DNA from: Candidatus Aenigmatarchaeota archaeon
GTDB taxonomy: Archaea > Aenigmatarchaeota > Aenigmatarchaeia > QMZP01
Length of the DNA: 64,000 nt
Assembly (NCBI GenBank): GCA_016198585.1
Contig: JACQII010000013.1
Span: 20,323-84,322 of the forward strand
Direction: 5' to 3'
Of this stretch, positions 15,849 through 23,641 are shown piece by piece. The notes under the pieces were generated by a model, which worked only from the letters and a program-made list of their open reading frames with translations, made no database searches and had not been told where the DNA came from. The position numbers and the translations under genes were made by a program. The stretch's first letter is position 1, and each line of letters begins with the position of its first letter.

Positions 15849-16607
15849 ATGGACCGCCTCGAAACCCTCGCCCGTGACCTCCTCCCCGACCAGTATCTGC
15901 CGCCGTTCCTCTACGCCTTCGCGGGCGGGAAGCTCATCCGGCCACGGATCCTCCGGCTGGTCTGCGACCGCCTCGGGCAGGATCCCGTCCCCCTGGAAAA
16001 GGCCGCGCTCGCGATCGAGGTCCTCCACTGTGCGACGCTGCTGCACGACGACGTGGTCGACGGCGACGGCAGCCGCCGCGGGAAGCCGACCTTCCACGCC
16101 CGCTTCTCCCCGAAGCAGGCCATCCTCTCCGGGGATTACTTCGCGCTCACCGCACTCGACCTGGTCCAGCGCCACTACCCGACGCTCACGACTGCCTTCC
16201 TGGCAGCTGTCCGGGACGTGGCCGTGGGCCAGCTGATGGAGTTCGCCCCGCTGCCCGACCTCCGGAGCTACCTGGACTACGCGGACAAGAAGACGGCCTC
16301 GCTGTTCGCCCTCGCCGCGGCCGTCCCCTGCGCGGTCTTCCAAACCGATCTGGGCTGGATCGCCTGGGCGCGCGACCTGGGAGTCGCCTTCCAGATGGCG
16401 AACGACCTGCAGGGCAGTCCGAGGGAATCCCATTCGGTCCTGGCCGTCCTCTCGCGGAGCGAGGCCGAGCGCGACTTGGCCGCGCGGCGAGCGCAGCTGC
16501 AGCAGAAGGTGGAGAACAACGATCAGGAGTTTATAGCGGACATCCTGACGCCGCGGCCAGACTCTCAAGGGACTGCCGGCCGACCAGCCGCTGGCCGTCC
16601 TTCGTGA
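15849..16607 (+). CDS. Degenerate polyprenyl diphosphate synthase-like protein
   Basis: This 252-residue relative of trans-isoprenyl diphosphate synthases has the first Asp-rich motif intact (LLHDDVVDGD) along with FAGGKLIRP. The second, which should read DDxxD, appears as FQMANDLQGS, and the protein is shorter than the usual 300 or more residues. It may be inactive or act with a partner subunit. ATG 15849 follows GAGGAGGG; a GTG at 15834 is also possible. Its 3' end overlaps the convergent thioredoxin-like gene by 77 bp, so the C-terminal tail may be non-native. Confidence 0.72.
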   Translation: MDRLETLARDLLPDQYLPPFLYAFAGGKLIRPRILRLVCDRLGQDPVPLEKAALAIEVLHCATLLHDDVVDGDGSRRGKPTFHARFSPKQAILSGDYFALTALDLVQRHYPTLTTAFLAAVRDVAVGQLMEFAPLPDLRSYLDYADKKTASLFALAAAVPCAVFQTDLGWIAWARDLGVAFQMANDLQGSPRESHSVLAVLSRSEAERDLAARRAQLQQKVENNDQEFIADILTPRPDSQGTAGRPAAGRPS

Positions 16608-17064
16608 TCCAGGTCGGGTAGCCGGTGATCCCTTTCTCGTCGCAGAGCGCGGGCTGGGCCTTTCCTTCCGGGTCTCCGGCAGCGCACTCCACGTAGTTCA
16701 CCAGCCGGAACGAGTTCCCGAAGTCGAGCTTCTGGCGCGCGCAGTTCGGACACCAGTACGCCCCGTACTCGACCATTCCCTGGTCGGTCAGGCACTGGGC
16801 GAACGCATCATACTGGCCGGGCTGCTGGGTCATGTAGCCGGTGTAGGAGGAGACGCCGAACGCTGCGGCAGCGAGAACCACGACGACCACGATGACCCAC
16901 CCCGCGGTCTTGAGCCGCTTCCTGGTCCGGGCGGACCGCTCCTGCCCCTGGGACTGTGTCTCCCGCATCTCCCGTTCGAGGCGGCGCCGTTCCTTCCGCG
17001 ACAGGCCAGGTCCGTCCTGCGGAGGCGTGGTCGGTTGGGGTGCATCCTGCGGAGATTCATCCAT
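16531..17064 (-). CDS. Membrane-anchored thioredoxin-like protein
   Basis: This 177-residue protein has a charged Pro/Arg/Glu-rich N-terminus (1-45), one TM (about 50-68), then a Trx-like domain with active site YWCPNCARQK and cis-Pro region TGYPTWIT. The domain is of the type linked to VKOR proteins. It is paralogous to the lipoprotein at 17653. It probably exchanges electrons with the VKOR at 17183 in disulfide formation. A TATA (GTTTAAAAG) lies about 25 bp upstream of the start. Confidence 0.82.
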   Translation of the reverse strand: MDESPQDAPQPTTPPQDGPGLSRKERRRLEREMRETQSQGQERSARTRKRLKTAGWVIVVVVVLAAAAFGVSSYTGYMTQQPGQYDAFAQCLTDQGMVEYGAYWCPNCARQKLDFGNSFRLVNYVECAAGDPEGKAQPALCDEKGITGYPTWITKDGQRLVGRQSLESLAAASGCPL

Positions 17065-17182
17065 ACCTCTTCCCTGGCAGCCGGGCTTTTAAACCTGCCG
17101 GTCTCCGCAGGGAAATCGGGCTGGACTGCTATCCTTCCGGAAATCCCCGGGTTTATATGGCGGCGCAACGAAAGAGAATGGC

Positions 17183-17656
17183 ATGGGGACCAGGGAGCGC
17201 CGGAACCTGAAGATCATCGCCATCATCTCGGTGGTGAACATCCTGATCGCCGGCTACCTGCTCTACACCAAGTATTCAGGCGCCAAGAGCTTCTGCGACT
17301 TCTCTCCGGAGATCTCGTGCGACGCGGTGAGCCAGTCCCCCTACGCTGAGCTCCCGGCCAACTCCGGGATCCCGGTCGCGGGCCTCGGCGTCATCGCCTT
17401 CCTCCTCTTCCTCATCCCGACCCTTGCCCTCCTGCGCCAGTCCGGAGGCTTCCTCTTCAGCCGGCCGGTCGTCCACCGGCTCTTGCTCGTCTGGGGGATC
17501 TTCAGCCTGCTCTTCTACGTCTACCTCACCTACCTGGAGCTCTACGTGATCTACGCCCTCTGCCCGCTCTGCATCGTCACCTTCGCCCTGACCATCGTCC
17601 TCCTCCCGTTCCTCGCGGACAACGTCCGCCTCGTCAAGAAGAAGGAGGCCTCATGA
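17183..17656 (+). CDS. VKOR-family disulfide-generating membrane protein
   Basis: This 157-residue integral protein has four TM helices. The conserved Cys pairs are present: a loop pair (FCDFSPEISCDAV) and the active-site CxxC in TM4 (YALCPLCIV). VKOR passes electrons from a Trx-like partner to a quinone, making disulfides; UbiA nearby fits quinone supply. It overlaps the thioredoxin-like lipoprotein gene by ATGA. A TATA GTTTATATGG lies about 25 bp upstream of the start. Confidence 0.9.
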   Translation: MGTRERRNLKIIAIISVVNILIAGYLLYTKYSGAKSFCDFSPEISCDAVSQSPYAELPANSGIPVAGLGVIAFLLFLIPTLALLRQSGGFLFSRPVVHRLLLVWGIFSLLFYVYLTYLELYVIYALCPLCIVTFALTIVLLPFLADNVRLVKKKEAS

Positions 17657-18051
17657 ACCAACTCCCCGCACTCCTGGTCCTCGTCGGCGTCCTGGCCATC
17701 AGCGGCTGCACCGCTCCCGCGGCAGTGGACTATTCCGCCTTCAGCACCTGCGTCAAGGATGCAGGCGTGGTGGAATATGGCGCCTATTGGTGTCCGAACT
17801 GCGCGCGGGTCAAGCTGACCCTCGGCGACGCCTGGAAGAACCTGGCCTACGTCGAATGCGACCCCAAGTGCGTGGCCAACGCCCAGGGCGCCCTGCCCGA
17901 CTTCTGCAACGGTTTCACCAGCCAGACCGACCAGTGCCTGCAGCTCGGTGTCGACAAGTACCCGAGCTGGGAGAAGGACGGGCAGATCCTCTACGTCGGG
18001 ACTGACCTGGCCAGGGTCGCGGAGATCAGCGGCTGCGCGCTGCCTGAGTAG
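17653..18051 (+). CDS. Thioredoxin-like lipoprotein, VKOR partner
   Basis: This 132-residue exported protein has a signal peptide with lipobox AISGC (about residue 18), then a Trx-like fold with YWCPNCARVK and cis-Pro KYPSWEKDG. Three more Cys (ECDPKC, DFCNG) add possible disulfides. It overlaps the VKOR gene and precedes the permuted CcdA-like gene by 3 bp. It is the likely redox partner between VKOR and substrates. Confidence 0.85.
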   Translation: MNQLPALLVLVGVLAISGCTAPAAVDYSAFSTCVKDAGVVEYGAYWCPNCARVKLTLGDAWKNLAYVECDPKCVANAQGALPDFCNGFTSQTDQCLQLGVDKYPSWEKDGQILYVGTDLARVAEISGCALPE

Positions 18052-18054
18052 CCT

Positions 18055-18906
18055 ATGAAAACCTCGAAGACGGCCGCCCGCGGCCCCGGTGCGCAGAGCA
18101 GGACCACCATCTACGCGAAGCGGTCGCCCCGCCGCCGGCTGGTCGGGATCGGCATCATCTACATCGTCGCCGTCTACCTGACCTACCTCCTTGCCGGCCT
18201 CGGCCTCATCTGGTTCCAGGGCACGCTGATCACCCTCGGCCTCGCCGTCTACCTGGGCGCGGTCGTGGGCGTCATCCTGCTCGCCTTCGGCCTGCTGGAG
18301 ATCAAGGACTTCTTCTGGTACGGGCGCGGCCTCTCCCTGGCCATCCCGACCCGGTTCACCGCGACGATCAAGGCCCGGGCGGCCCATGTGACCGGAGTTG
18401 GCGCGATTCTCCTGGGGATCTTCGTGGCCATGGTCGAGCTGCCCTGTACGGGAGGACCGTACCTGGCCATCACCGCTATCCTGGCCGGAGGCTTCGACTC
18501 CCTCGCCTTCTCCTACCTCGCCCTCTACAACTTCATCTTCGTCCTCCCGCTCATCATCATTGTCGCGCTCGCCGCGCTCGGCGTGCGGTACGAGAAGATG
18601 AAGGCCTGGAAGGAGACCCGGAAGAAGTGGATGCGCCTCGTGGCCGGCCTGCTCCTGGTCTGCTTCGGCGTCTTCATCCTCGCCTACTACGCCGGCCTGG
18701 TCAACCTGGAGTACATCGGCGTCTCCACCGGACCGGGCCAGGCGATCAGCCTGCAGACCCTGACCCTGCCCGTCATCCTGATCACCGCCGCCATCGACTC
18801 GGTCAACCCCTGCGCGATCGGCGTGCTCCTGCTGTTGATCGCGACCCTGGTCTCCGTGAGCCGGGCAGAGAAAGTCCAGATCAAGCAGGCGATCGCGGAC
18901 AGATAG
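18055..18906 (+). CDS. CcdA-like thiol transporter, apparently circularly permuted
   Basis: This 283-residue, six-TM protein is clearly homologous to the canonical CcdA-like protein at 19970, but its parts are reordered. Residues about 21-212 match residues about 38-225 of that protein (shared YLLAGLGL, EIKDFFWYGRG, VELPCTG, FVLPL), while residues about 235-268 (TLPVILITAAIDSVNPCAIG) match its N-terminal TM1 (residues 9-40). TM1, with one catalytic Cys, has moved to the C-terminus. Because six TMs put both ends on one side, the fold could still close. The basic N-terminal 30 residues are extra. It probably passes electrons across the membrane to the Trx-like partners. Confidence 0.82.
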   Translation: MKTSKTAARGPGAQSRTTIYAKRSPRRRLVGIGIIYIVAVYLTYLLAGLGLIWFQGTLITLGLAVYLGAVVGVILLAFGLLEIKDFFWYGRGLSLAIPTRFTATIKARAAHVTGVGAILLGIFVAMVELPCTGGPYLAITAILAGGFDSLAFSYLALYNFIFVLPLIIIVALAALGVRYEKMKAWKETRKKWMRLVAGLLLVCFGVFILAYYAGLVNLEYIGVSTGPGQAISLQTLTLPVILITAAIDSVNPCAIGVLLLLIATLVSVSRAEKVQIKQAIADR

Positions 18907-18943
18907 AGCCCACGGGAGCGGTCAGTCCACGTTCTGAGAGCGG

Positions 18944-19105
18944 CTAGCAGAACTCGCAGACCGCTTTCTTGGCCTTCTTGGGGATGGCTGCGGCCTTCTT
19001 CGTGAACTGGTCGAGACACTTCTTCGTGTCGAAAAACTTGCCCTTGAGGAAGAGGGCAGTTCCCCGCTGGACTTCGTGGCCGCACATGGCGCAGGTCAGG
19101 ACCAT
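18944..19105 (-). CDS. 53-residue TRASH-like zinc-finger protein
   Basis: This short gene was read directly from the minus strand. The protein begins MVLTCAMCGHEV, continues with LFLKGKFFDTKKCLDQF, and ends AVCEFC. The Cys pattern (CxxC, one central Cys, terminal CxxC) and the KFFDTKKC segment resemble TRASH/YHS-type metal-binding modules. A TATA box (CTATAAATAG) lies about 26 bp upstream. It is possibly a small soft-metal binder. Confidence 0.6.
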   Translation of the reverse strand: MVLTCAMCGHEVQRGTALFLKGKFFDTKKCLDQFTKKAAAIPKKAKKAVCEFC

Positions 19106-19171
19106 AGTCTCACTTCCTTATTGGGGCCAGGCCCTATTTATAGGTTGGCCGACGGCCTCCCCGGGAGGCGG

Positions 19172-19591
19172 CTAGTCTTCCGCGAACGCGCGCTTGCGGG
19201 CAAATGCCCGGATCTGGGCGCGATGGCCGATGAACAGGTTCTTGGGCAGCTTCTTCAGGTCAAACCATGCCCAAGTGGCGCATTTCTCGGGTTCCCTCCG
19301 CTTCGGCGTCCCCTGGACGCCCGCCGCCAGGAATCCGACTTGCAGGTAGTGGTGTGCCTGGTGGGCGTTGTTCACGAGGTTGGCGAACGTCAGGCGGCGC
19401 GCGCGCAGGCCCGTCTCCTCCCGGAGCTCCCGTCTCGCGGCGTCGGTCATCGCCTCCTTGTATTCCAGGTGTCCGCCGGGCAGCCCCCACGTCCCCGCGC
19501 CATAGGCATGGAGCCGCTTGCCGAGGAGCAGTTTCCCCTTGCGAATGACAAAGACGTTGACGCCGGCACGGATGCGGTCGTCACGGTGCAT
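19172..19591 (-). CDS. Nudix hydrolase
   Basis: This 139-residue protein has a clear Nudix box (GGHLEYKEAMTDAARRELRE followed by ETGL), which binds Mg2+ and hydrolyses nucleoside diphosphate derivatives. The N-terminal VNVFVIRKGKLLLGKR and the GTWGLPGGH stretch resemble the MutT/NUDT15 subgroup that removes oxidised or modified nucleotides. The substrate cannot be stated. Confidence 0.88.
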   Translation of the reverse strand: MHRDDRIRAGVNVFVIRKGKLLLGKRLHAYGAGTWGLPGGHLEYKEAMTDAARRELREETGLRARRLTFANLVNNAHQAHHYLQVGFLAAGVQGTPKRREPEKCATWAWFDLKKLPKNLFIGHRAQIRAFARKRAFAED

Positions 19592-19652
19592 GCTGGAGAT
19601 TGGCTTCCGGCCTAATAAAAGAGCGCTCCCTGGCAGCGTCCAGCCGCCCCGC

Positions 19653-19931
19653 TCACGAGACGTCCCGGTGTGTCCGGTACATGAACGCCGCGTCCTTGTG
19701 GTGCTTCGCGATCTGCCTGGTCACTTCCTTGAAGAGCTGGTCGGCGGTGACGGCCGGCTTGGCCGCGATCCAGGTTTTCACGCCCCGGGAGACCTTCTCG
19801 CAGATCTTTTCCGCCTCCCGGTGGGGCACGTGGGAGGAGAGGCAGGCCGCGTAGCAGGAGGCGTAGACCTTCCGCTCGTCGAACCGTTCCTTGTGCCCTT
19901 GCCGCTTCACGACATGTTGCTGCATACTCAT
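19653..19931 (-). CDS. Stand-alone ATP-cone domain protein
   Basis: This 92-residue protein has an N-terminal VVKRQGHKERFDERKVYAS and helices typical of the ATP-cone, the nucleotide-sensing domain of ribonucleotide reductases and NrdR. No zinc ribbon (as in NrdR) or catalytic domain is attached. Its free-standing form next to redox genes suggests an allosteric partner or a regulator lacking its own DNA-binding part. The start at 19931 leaves the upstream CcdA-like gene free; the following in-frame ATG is two codons on. Confidence 0.75.
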   Translation of the reverse strand: MSMQQHVVKRQGHKERFDERKVYASCYAACLSSHVPHREAEKICEKVSRGVKTWIAAKPAVTADQLFKEVTRQIAKHHKDAAFMYRTHRDVS

Positions 19932-19969
19932 GACCTCGATCCCGTTTCCGGTTGCGCCTTTCCAAAGGC

Positions 19970-20680
19970 TCAGCCGAAGTTGATGGTCCCGTTCGCGATC
20001 AGCATCAGCAGCCAGCCCATGGCGATCAGCATCAGCCCGGTGAAGAGCCGCATGTAGCCGCGGTTCTCCTGCTTCCACTTCTTGACGTCCTGGAGCTTCT
20101 TGCCGCCGGCGACGGCGAACAGGATGATCACCAAGGGGAGCACGAAGATGATGTTATAGAGGATCAGCATCAGCAGGGCGGTGAAGTCGAAGTACTGGGA
20201 GAGCAGGGTGATGATCGCCAGGTACGGCGCGCCCGTGCAGGGCAGTTCAACGGCCGAGACGAACGCGCCGAGCGCGACCACGCCTGGGAGCGTGGTCTTC
20301 GAGGCGTAGCCGTGGATCTTCTTCGCGAGGAAGCCCGGGATCTGCAGCGAGAAGCCCCGGCCGTACCAGAAGAAGTCCTTGATCTCGAACGCCCCGGCGG
20401 CGATGATGAACATCCCCACGATGATCGAGAGGTACTCGGTCAGGACCAGCGGGATCGAAGAGAAGAAGTACACCAGGCCGAGCCCGGCGAGCAGGTAGAC
20501 CGCGAACACGCTCAGGATGTAGACCCCGCCGTAGAGCAGCAGCTTCCCGGTCGACTTCTTCCCGGCCAGGATCACCGAGATCATGAGGATCAGCACGCCG
20601 ATCGCGCAGGGGTTGATCGAGTCGATCGCCCCGGTCAGCACGACCGTCGTCAGCGTCGGCAGGTAGGCCTCTACTGCCAT
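19970..20680 (-). CDS. CcdA-like membrane thiol electron transporter
   Basis: This 236-residue, six-TM protein has the usual CcdA order: TM1 with SINPCAIG, TM4 with VELPCTGAPY, and the EIKDFFWYGRG loop between halves. The two Cys shuttle electrons from cytosolic thioredoxin to outside Trx-fold proteins. It is the template that shows the gene at 18055 to be permuted. It lies at the 3' end of the minus-strand metal/thiol gene run, 31 bp downstream of the HWHxD protein. Confidence 0.87.
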   Translation of the reverse strand: MAVEAYLPTLTTVVLTGAIDSINPCAIGVLILMISVILAGKKSTGKLLLYGGVYILSVFAVYLLAGLGLVYFFSSIPLVLTEYLSIIVGMFIIAAGAFEIKDFFWYGRGFSLQIPGFLAKKIHGYASKTTLPGVVALGAFVSAVELPCTGAPYLAIITLLSQYFDFTALLMLILYNIIFVLPLVIILFAVAGGKKLQDVKKWKQENRGYMRLFTGLMLIAMGWLLMLIANGTINFG

Positions 20681-20711
20681 ATGCCCCCCTTTCCTCTGCT
20701 GGATGGTCGGA

Positions 20712-21545
20712 TCATAGCATCGTCACCTGTCCCCGTTCAAGGGCGAGCCGGTACGTCTCGCAGATCCGGTCCGTCCGCGGCTTCTCCTGGTCAAGCTCAA
20801 TGATCAGGCAGTCCCCGGGCGGGATGTTGCCATGAGGCGAGAGCACATAGCCACCCAGGTCGTCGAGCTTGACTTGCTCGACCAGGAAACCCGACCGCCT
20901 GGTGTCGTCCGGGTTGGTCACGCGGTAGACGAAACCCTGCAGCGTCCCCGGAGCGCCGTTGCAGAGGTCGCCGTCCTGGAGGAAGGCCGGCCCGTCATTG
21001 GTGGGAACGGTCAGTTTCCCCGGCTCCTCGAAGCCGCCGACCGTCTCGATGAACGCATGCAGGTTCACGTCCTGCAGGTCGACGACCACGCCTTCGACGT
21101 GGATCCGGTTGTCGCCGTGTTCGTGCAGGACCGGGCTCCCGACCCGGTTCTCGAGGCCGGTCGGGTCGACCAGGTCGACCTCCTGTCCGCAGTTCCAGAT
21201 CTCGAAGTCCGTGTGCCAGTGGACCGGGCCACCGGTGGCGGAGACCGCGTTCAGATAGACCGTCGAGACTACCAGGTAGCCTGTCGCCAGGACAACAGGC
21301 ACCATGATCAGCAGGAACAGCAGCGTGCTCGTGACCGGGCCCTTCTGGGTCTTGGCGAGCGAGATCACGACCCCGATGGCTGCCAGCACGCCCGCGACCG
21401 CCACCGCGGCTACCGAGGCAGCGGAGATGTCCGCGTCCAGGGTGTTCTCGATGCCCGGAGCGTCATGGGCAAGCGCAGCAGGCGCCGCCAAGGCGACCGC
21501 CAGCGCGGCTGCCAGTAGAAGAAAGACGGTGCTCCGGGCCTCCAT
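20712..21545 (-). CDS. Exported membrane protein with HWHxD metal-binding-like domain
   Basis: This 277-residue protein has a signal peptide (1-26), two further hydrophobic helices (about 42-62 and 75-95), then an external domain with VHWHTDFEIWNCGQE and VLHEHGDNRIHVEG. The same HWHxD...CGxE...HxH layout is in the protein at 13143. The many His, Asp and Cys suggest a bound metal. It has its own TATA (GGATATAAGG) about 27 bp upstream. I know no defined function for this domain. Confidence 0.65.
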   Translation of the reverse strand: MEARSTVFLLLAAALAVALAAPAALAHDAPGIENTLDADISAASVAAVAVAGVLAAIGVVISLAKTQKGPVTSTLLFLLIMVPVVLATGYLVVSTVYLNAVSATGGPVHWHTDFEIWNCGQEVDLVDPTGLENRVGSPVLHEHGDNRIHVEGVVVDLQDVNLHAFIETVGGFEEPGKLTVPTNDGPAFLQDGDLCNGAPGTLQGFVYRVTNPDDTRRSGFLVEQVKLDDLGGYVLSPHGNIPPGDCLIIELDQEKPRTDRICETYRLALERGQVTML

Positions 21546-21610
21546 GCATTCTATTATTCTCCCGCGCCCTTATATCCTTGGCCGTGCTCCGAGGCCGGCA
21601 CTGCCCGGCG

Positions 21611-22480
21611 CTAGCCCACGGTCCACGAGAACTCTCGCGTTGCCACGCCATGGAGGTCGGCGAATGCGAGGGTGAGCGACTGCGGCGAACCGGTCAGCGC
21701 GGGGAAAACCAGGGTGCCCGCAAGGTGGTGGCCGCCCGGAGGCGGGCCGTCCCAGCGCACGAGGGGGTAGGTCCTGCCCGCGTCATCCCGCAGGGTCGCC
21801 GCGGCCGAAAAGTCATATGCCAGGCTGCCTTGGTGAGTCGTGAAGGTCGCGTCGATGAGCGTCCCTTCTGCGCTCAACCGAGGAGTAGCCGTGATCTCCA
21901 GGCCGTTCTCGCTGGCTGTTTGCGGTGCCAGCGGCCCCGCACGCGCAGGCAGGGCAACGATCGGAAAGAGGAGGAACGCGACAAGGACGACGACCGATCC
22001 CGCGACAGCGGCGTCCCTCACCTTGAGCAGGTCGTAGCGGAACAGTCCTGGGAAACGGCCCCGGTGGAGGCCGTGGCGCTGGATGACCTGCAACATCACG
22101 ATGATGCCGACGATGTTCGAGAGGACGCCGAGGAGCAGGAACGCCGGCTGGAACTCCAGGAGGAACGCCCCCACCACCGTGGCCCCCAGGACCGGGACCA
22201 GGTCCGTGACGTGGTGCACGCAGCACGCTGCCATGGATCCGGCAGTCATCCCGCCCGTGGACGCGACGGTGGCCCCAGCGCCCGGCATGGTCATCGCCGC
22301 CCGGACGAAGGAAAACAAACCCACCTGCGTCCCGAACCCGGCGGCGAGGGGTACGAGGAAGTACCATTCCCCCGCGAACTGCTCGATCAGGTGTTCCGGT
22401 CCATTCGCGATGCCGAGGAGCAGGGCGTAGGCTCCGAGGAGCGACAGTGCCGCGATGATGCCGAAGAGCGCGGGTTTCAT
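21611..22480 (-). CDS. Polytopic membrane protein with Met/Gly/Cys helix and external beta domain
   Basis: This 289-residue protein has about five TM segments (1-190), one with the run MTAGSMAACCVHHV, offering Met, Cys and His ligands within the membrane, then an external beta-rich domain (about 200-289). The CCVHH cluster next to GFGTQVGLFSFVRAAMTMPG resembles helices of small metal-handling membrane proteins. It follows the gene at 22484 by 3 bp. Function unknown; a metal-related role is inferred. Confidence 0.6.
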   Translation of the reverse strand: MKPALFGIIAALSLLGAYALLLGIANGPEHLIEQFAGEWYFLVPLAAGFGTQVGLFSFVRAAMTMPGAGATVASTGGMTAGSMAACCVHHVTDLVPVLGATVVGAFLLEFQPAFLLLGVLSNIVGIIVMLQVIQRHGLHRGRFPGLFRYDLLKVRDAAVAGSVVVLVAFLLFPIVALPARAGPLAPQTASENGLEITATPRLSAEGTLIDATFTTHQGSLAYDFSAAATLRDDAGRTYPLVRWDGPPPGGHHLAGTLVFPALTGSPQSLTLAFADLHGVATREFSWTVG

Positions 22481-22483
22481 GGG

Positions 22484-23023
22484 TCACTCCTTGCAGCAGT
22501 CGACGAGCTTCTTGACGATCGCGGAAAAACGTGACAAGGAAGGATTTCCTGGACTCCTGTCGGCCGGCTTCGCCGGGCCCGGAGGATCGCCGGCGATCTT
22601 GAGGTTGATGGCGAAGAATAGGGAGTAGAGGTGGAAGGAGGCGGTGAAGAGCCGTTCAGCTTCCTTCCGGGATCCCTGCGAGAGTTCCTTGGTCCCCACC
22701 TCGAGCAGCCGCATGCTGGCTGCGAGGAGGTGCTTGCTGATGCACCATTCCTCTCCTGCGGGGTTGGTGACGATCTTCTGCAGGAGGGTCTTGCGCAGCG
22801 TGCGCACGCCATTGAGCATGTCCAAGTAGGCCGGTTTCTCGGTCTTCATGGCCGTAAAGAAGAAGTGCTCTTCCAGCGAGACCAGGTTCATCAGCGCGAT
22901 GCTGAGGTCCTCGTCCTTGGACAGGTCGAACGTGCCTTTCTTCACCTGTTCCAGCTTCCCCATCCACTCTTTCACTTCATGTTCCATACGATCGTGTTCC
23001 TTCTGGCTATCCGAATGCGACAT
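22484..23023 (-). CDS. Alpha-helical cytosolic protein of unknown function
   Basis: This 179-residue, largely helical, charged protein has no TM. It includes an N-terminal helix (DRMEHEVKEWMGKLEQVKKG) and a C-terminal CC (VDCCKE). The start lies inside the end of the upstream membrane-protein gene. No family is recognised. Its place in the metal/thiol operon and its terminal Cys pair suggest an accessory role. Confidence 0.55.
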   Translation of the reverse strand: MSHSDSQKEHDRMEHEVKEWMGKLEQVKKGTFDLSKDEDLSIALMNLVSLEEHFFFTAMKTEKPAYLDMLNGVRTLRKTLLQKIVTNPAGEEWCISKHLLAASMRLLEVGTKELSQGSRKEAERLFTASFHLYSLFFAINLKIAGDPPGPAKPADRSPGNPSLSRFSAIVKKLVDCCKE

Positions 23024-23537
23024 ACAACCCCAATCCGGCCACGAGCAGCAACGAGACCGTGAGCACCACTCCCTGGAATGGGAAGAGCACCCGGTGCCTA
23101 ACCTGCTTGATCAGGAGATGCGCCCGCCACGCGAAGAGCGTCACCGGCACGGCAATGATCCCGCCCACCACGAGCTTGTTCACCCAGTAGACACGGTTGA
23201 GGAGCGATCCCGGTTCGCCTGCCAGCAGGAGCGGGACATAGAGGCTGTCTGCCGGGAGGGCGAACAGCGGGAGGACGGCGAGCAGGATCGATCCGACGAT
23301 CACGAGCTGGGTCTGGAAGCGCACCCATCGCTTCCTCAGGTGGGCGAGGATCCACAGGCCGGTAGAGATCCCCATCGCCCCCCAGAAGAGTCCGACGACG
23401 CTCTGGTCGACACCGTAATAGGTAGCAGTGCTTGCCGCGATGCCCACTGCCCCCAGACAGAGCGGGCAATGCGCCCGCACTGGGGGGAGGAACGCCAGCG
23501 ACAGCAGTGCCGTTGCCGCGGTCAGGAGCGATTTCAT
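23007..23537 (-). CDS. Membrane protein with N-terminal CPLC motif
   Basis: This 176-residue protein has a signal-like first helix, then AHCPLCLGAVG on the outer face, and about five TM helices in all. The CPLC motif, placed just after the signal sequence, suggests a redox- or metal-active site. The start at 23537 follows GGTGAGGAG, a strong ribosome-binding site. Family unknown to me, though similar proteins occur beside DUF5676 genes as here. Confidence 0.62.
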   Translation of the reverse strand: MKSLLTAATALLSLAFLPPVRAHCPLCLGAVGIAASTATYYGVDQSVVGLFWGAMGISTGLWILAHLRKRWVRFQTQLVIVGSILLAVLPLFALPADSLYVPLLLAGEPGSLLNRVYWVNKLVVGGIIAVPVTLFAWRAHLLIKQVRHRVLFPFQGVVLTVSLLLVAGLGLYVAFG

Positions 23538-23542
23538 GCTCC

Positions 23543-23599
23543 TCACCGGCAGCAGCAATCTCGCTGGTCCTTTTCCTGCTTCTTCTTTTCCTTTTTCAT
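23543..23599 (-). CDS. Possible 18-residue Cys-terminal microprotein
   Basis: This tiny reading frame, MKKEKKKQEKDQRDCCCR, is preceded by AAAGGAG seven bases before its ATG, and its stop codon overlaps the ribosome-binding site of the next gene. The three consecutive Cys and basic body could bind metal. It might instead be a leader for coupling translation. Only the ribosome-binding site and spacing support it. Confidence 0.3.
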   Translation of the reverse strand: MKKEKKKQEKDQRDCCCR

Positions 23600-23641
23600 A
23601 CGATTGCTCCTTTTGATTGACTTTCCCTTTCTCCATGCGCT

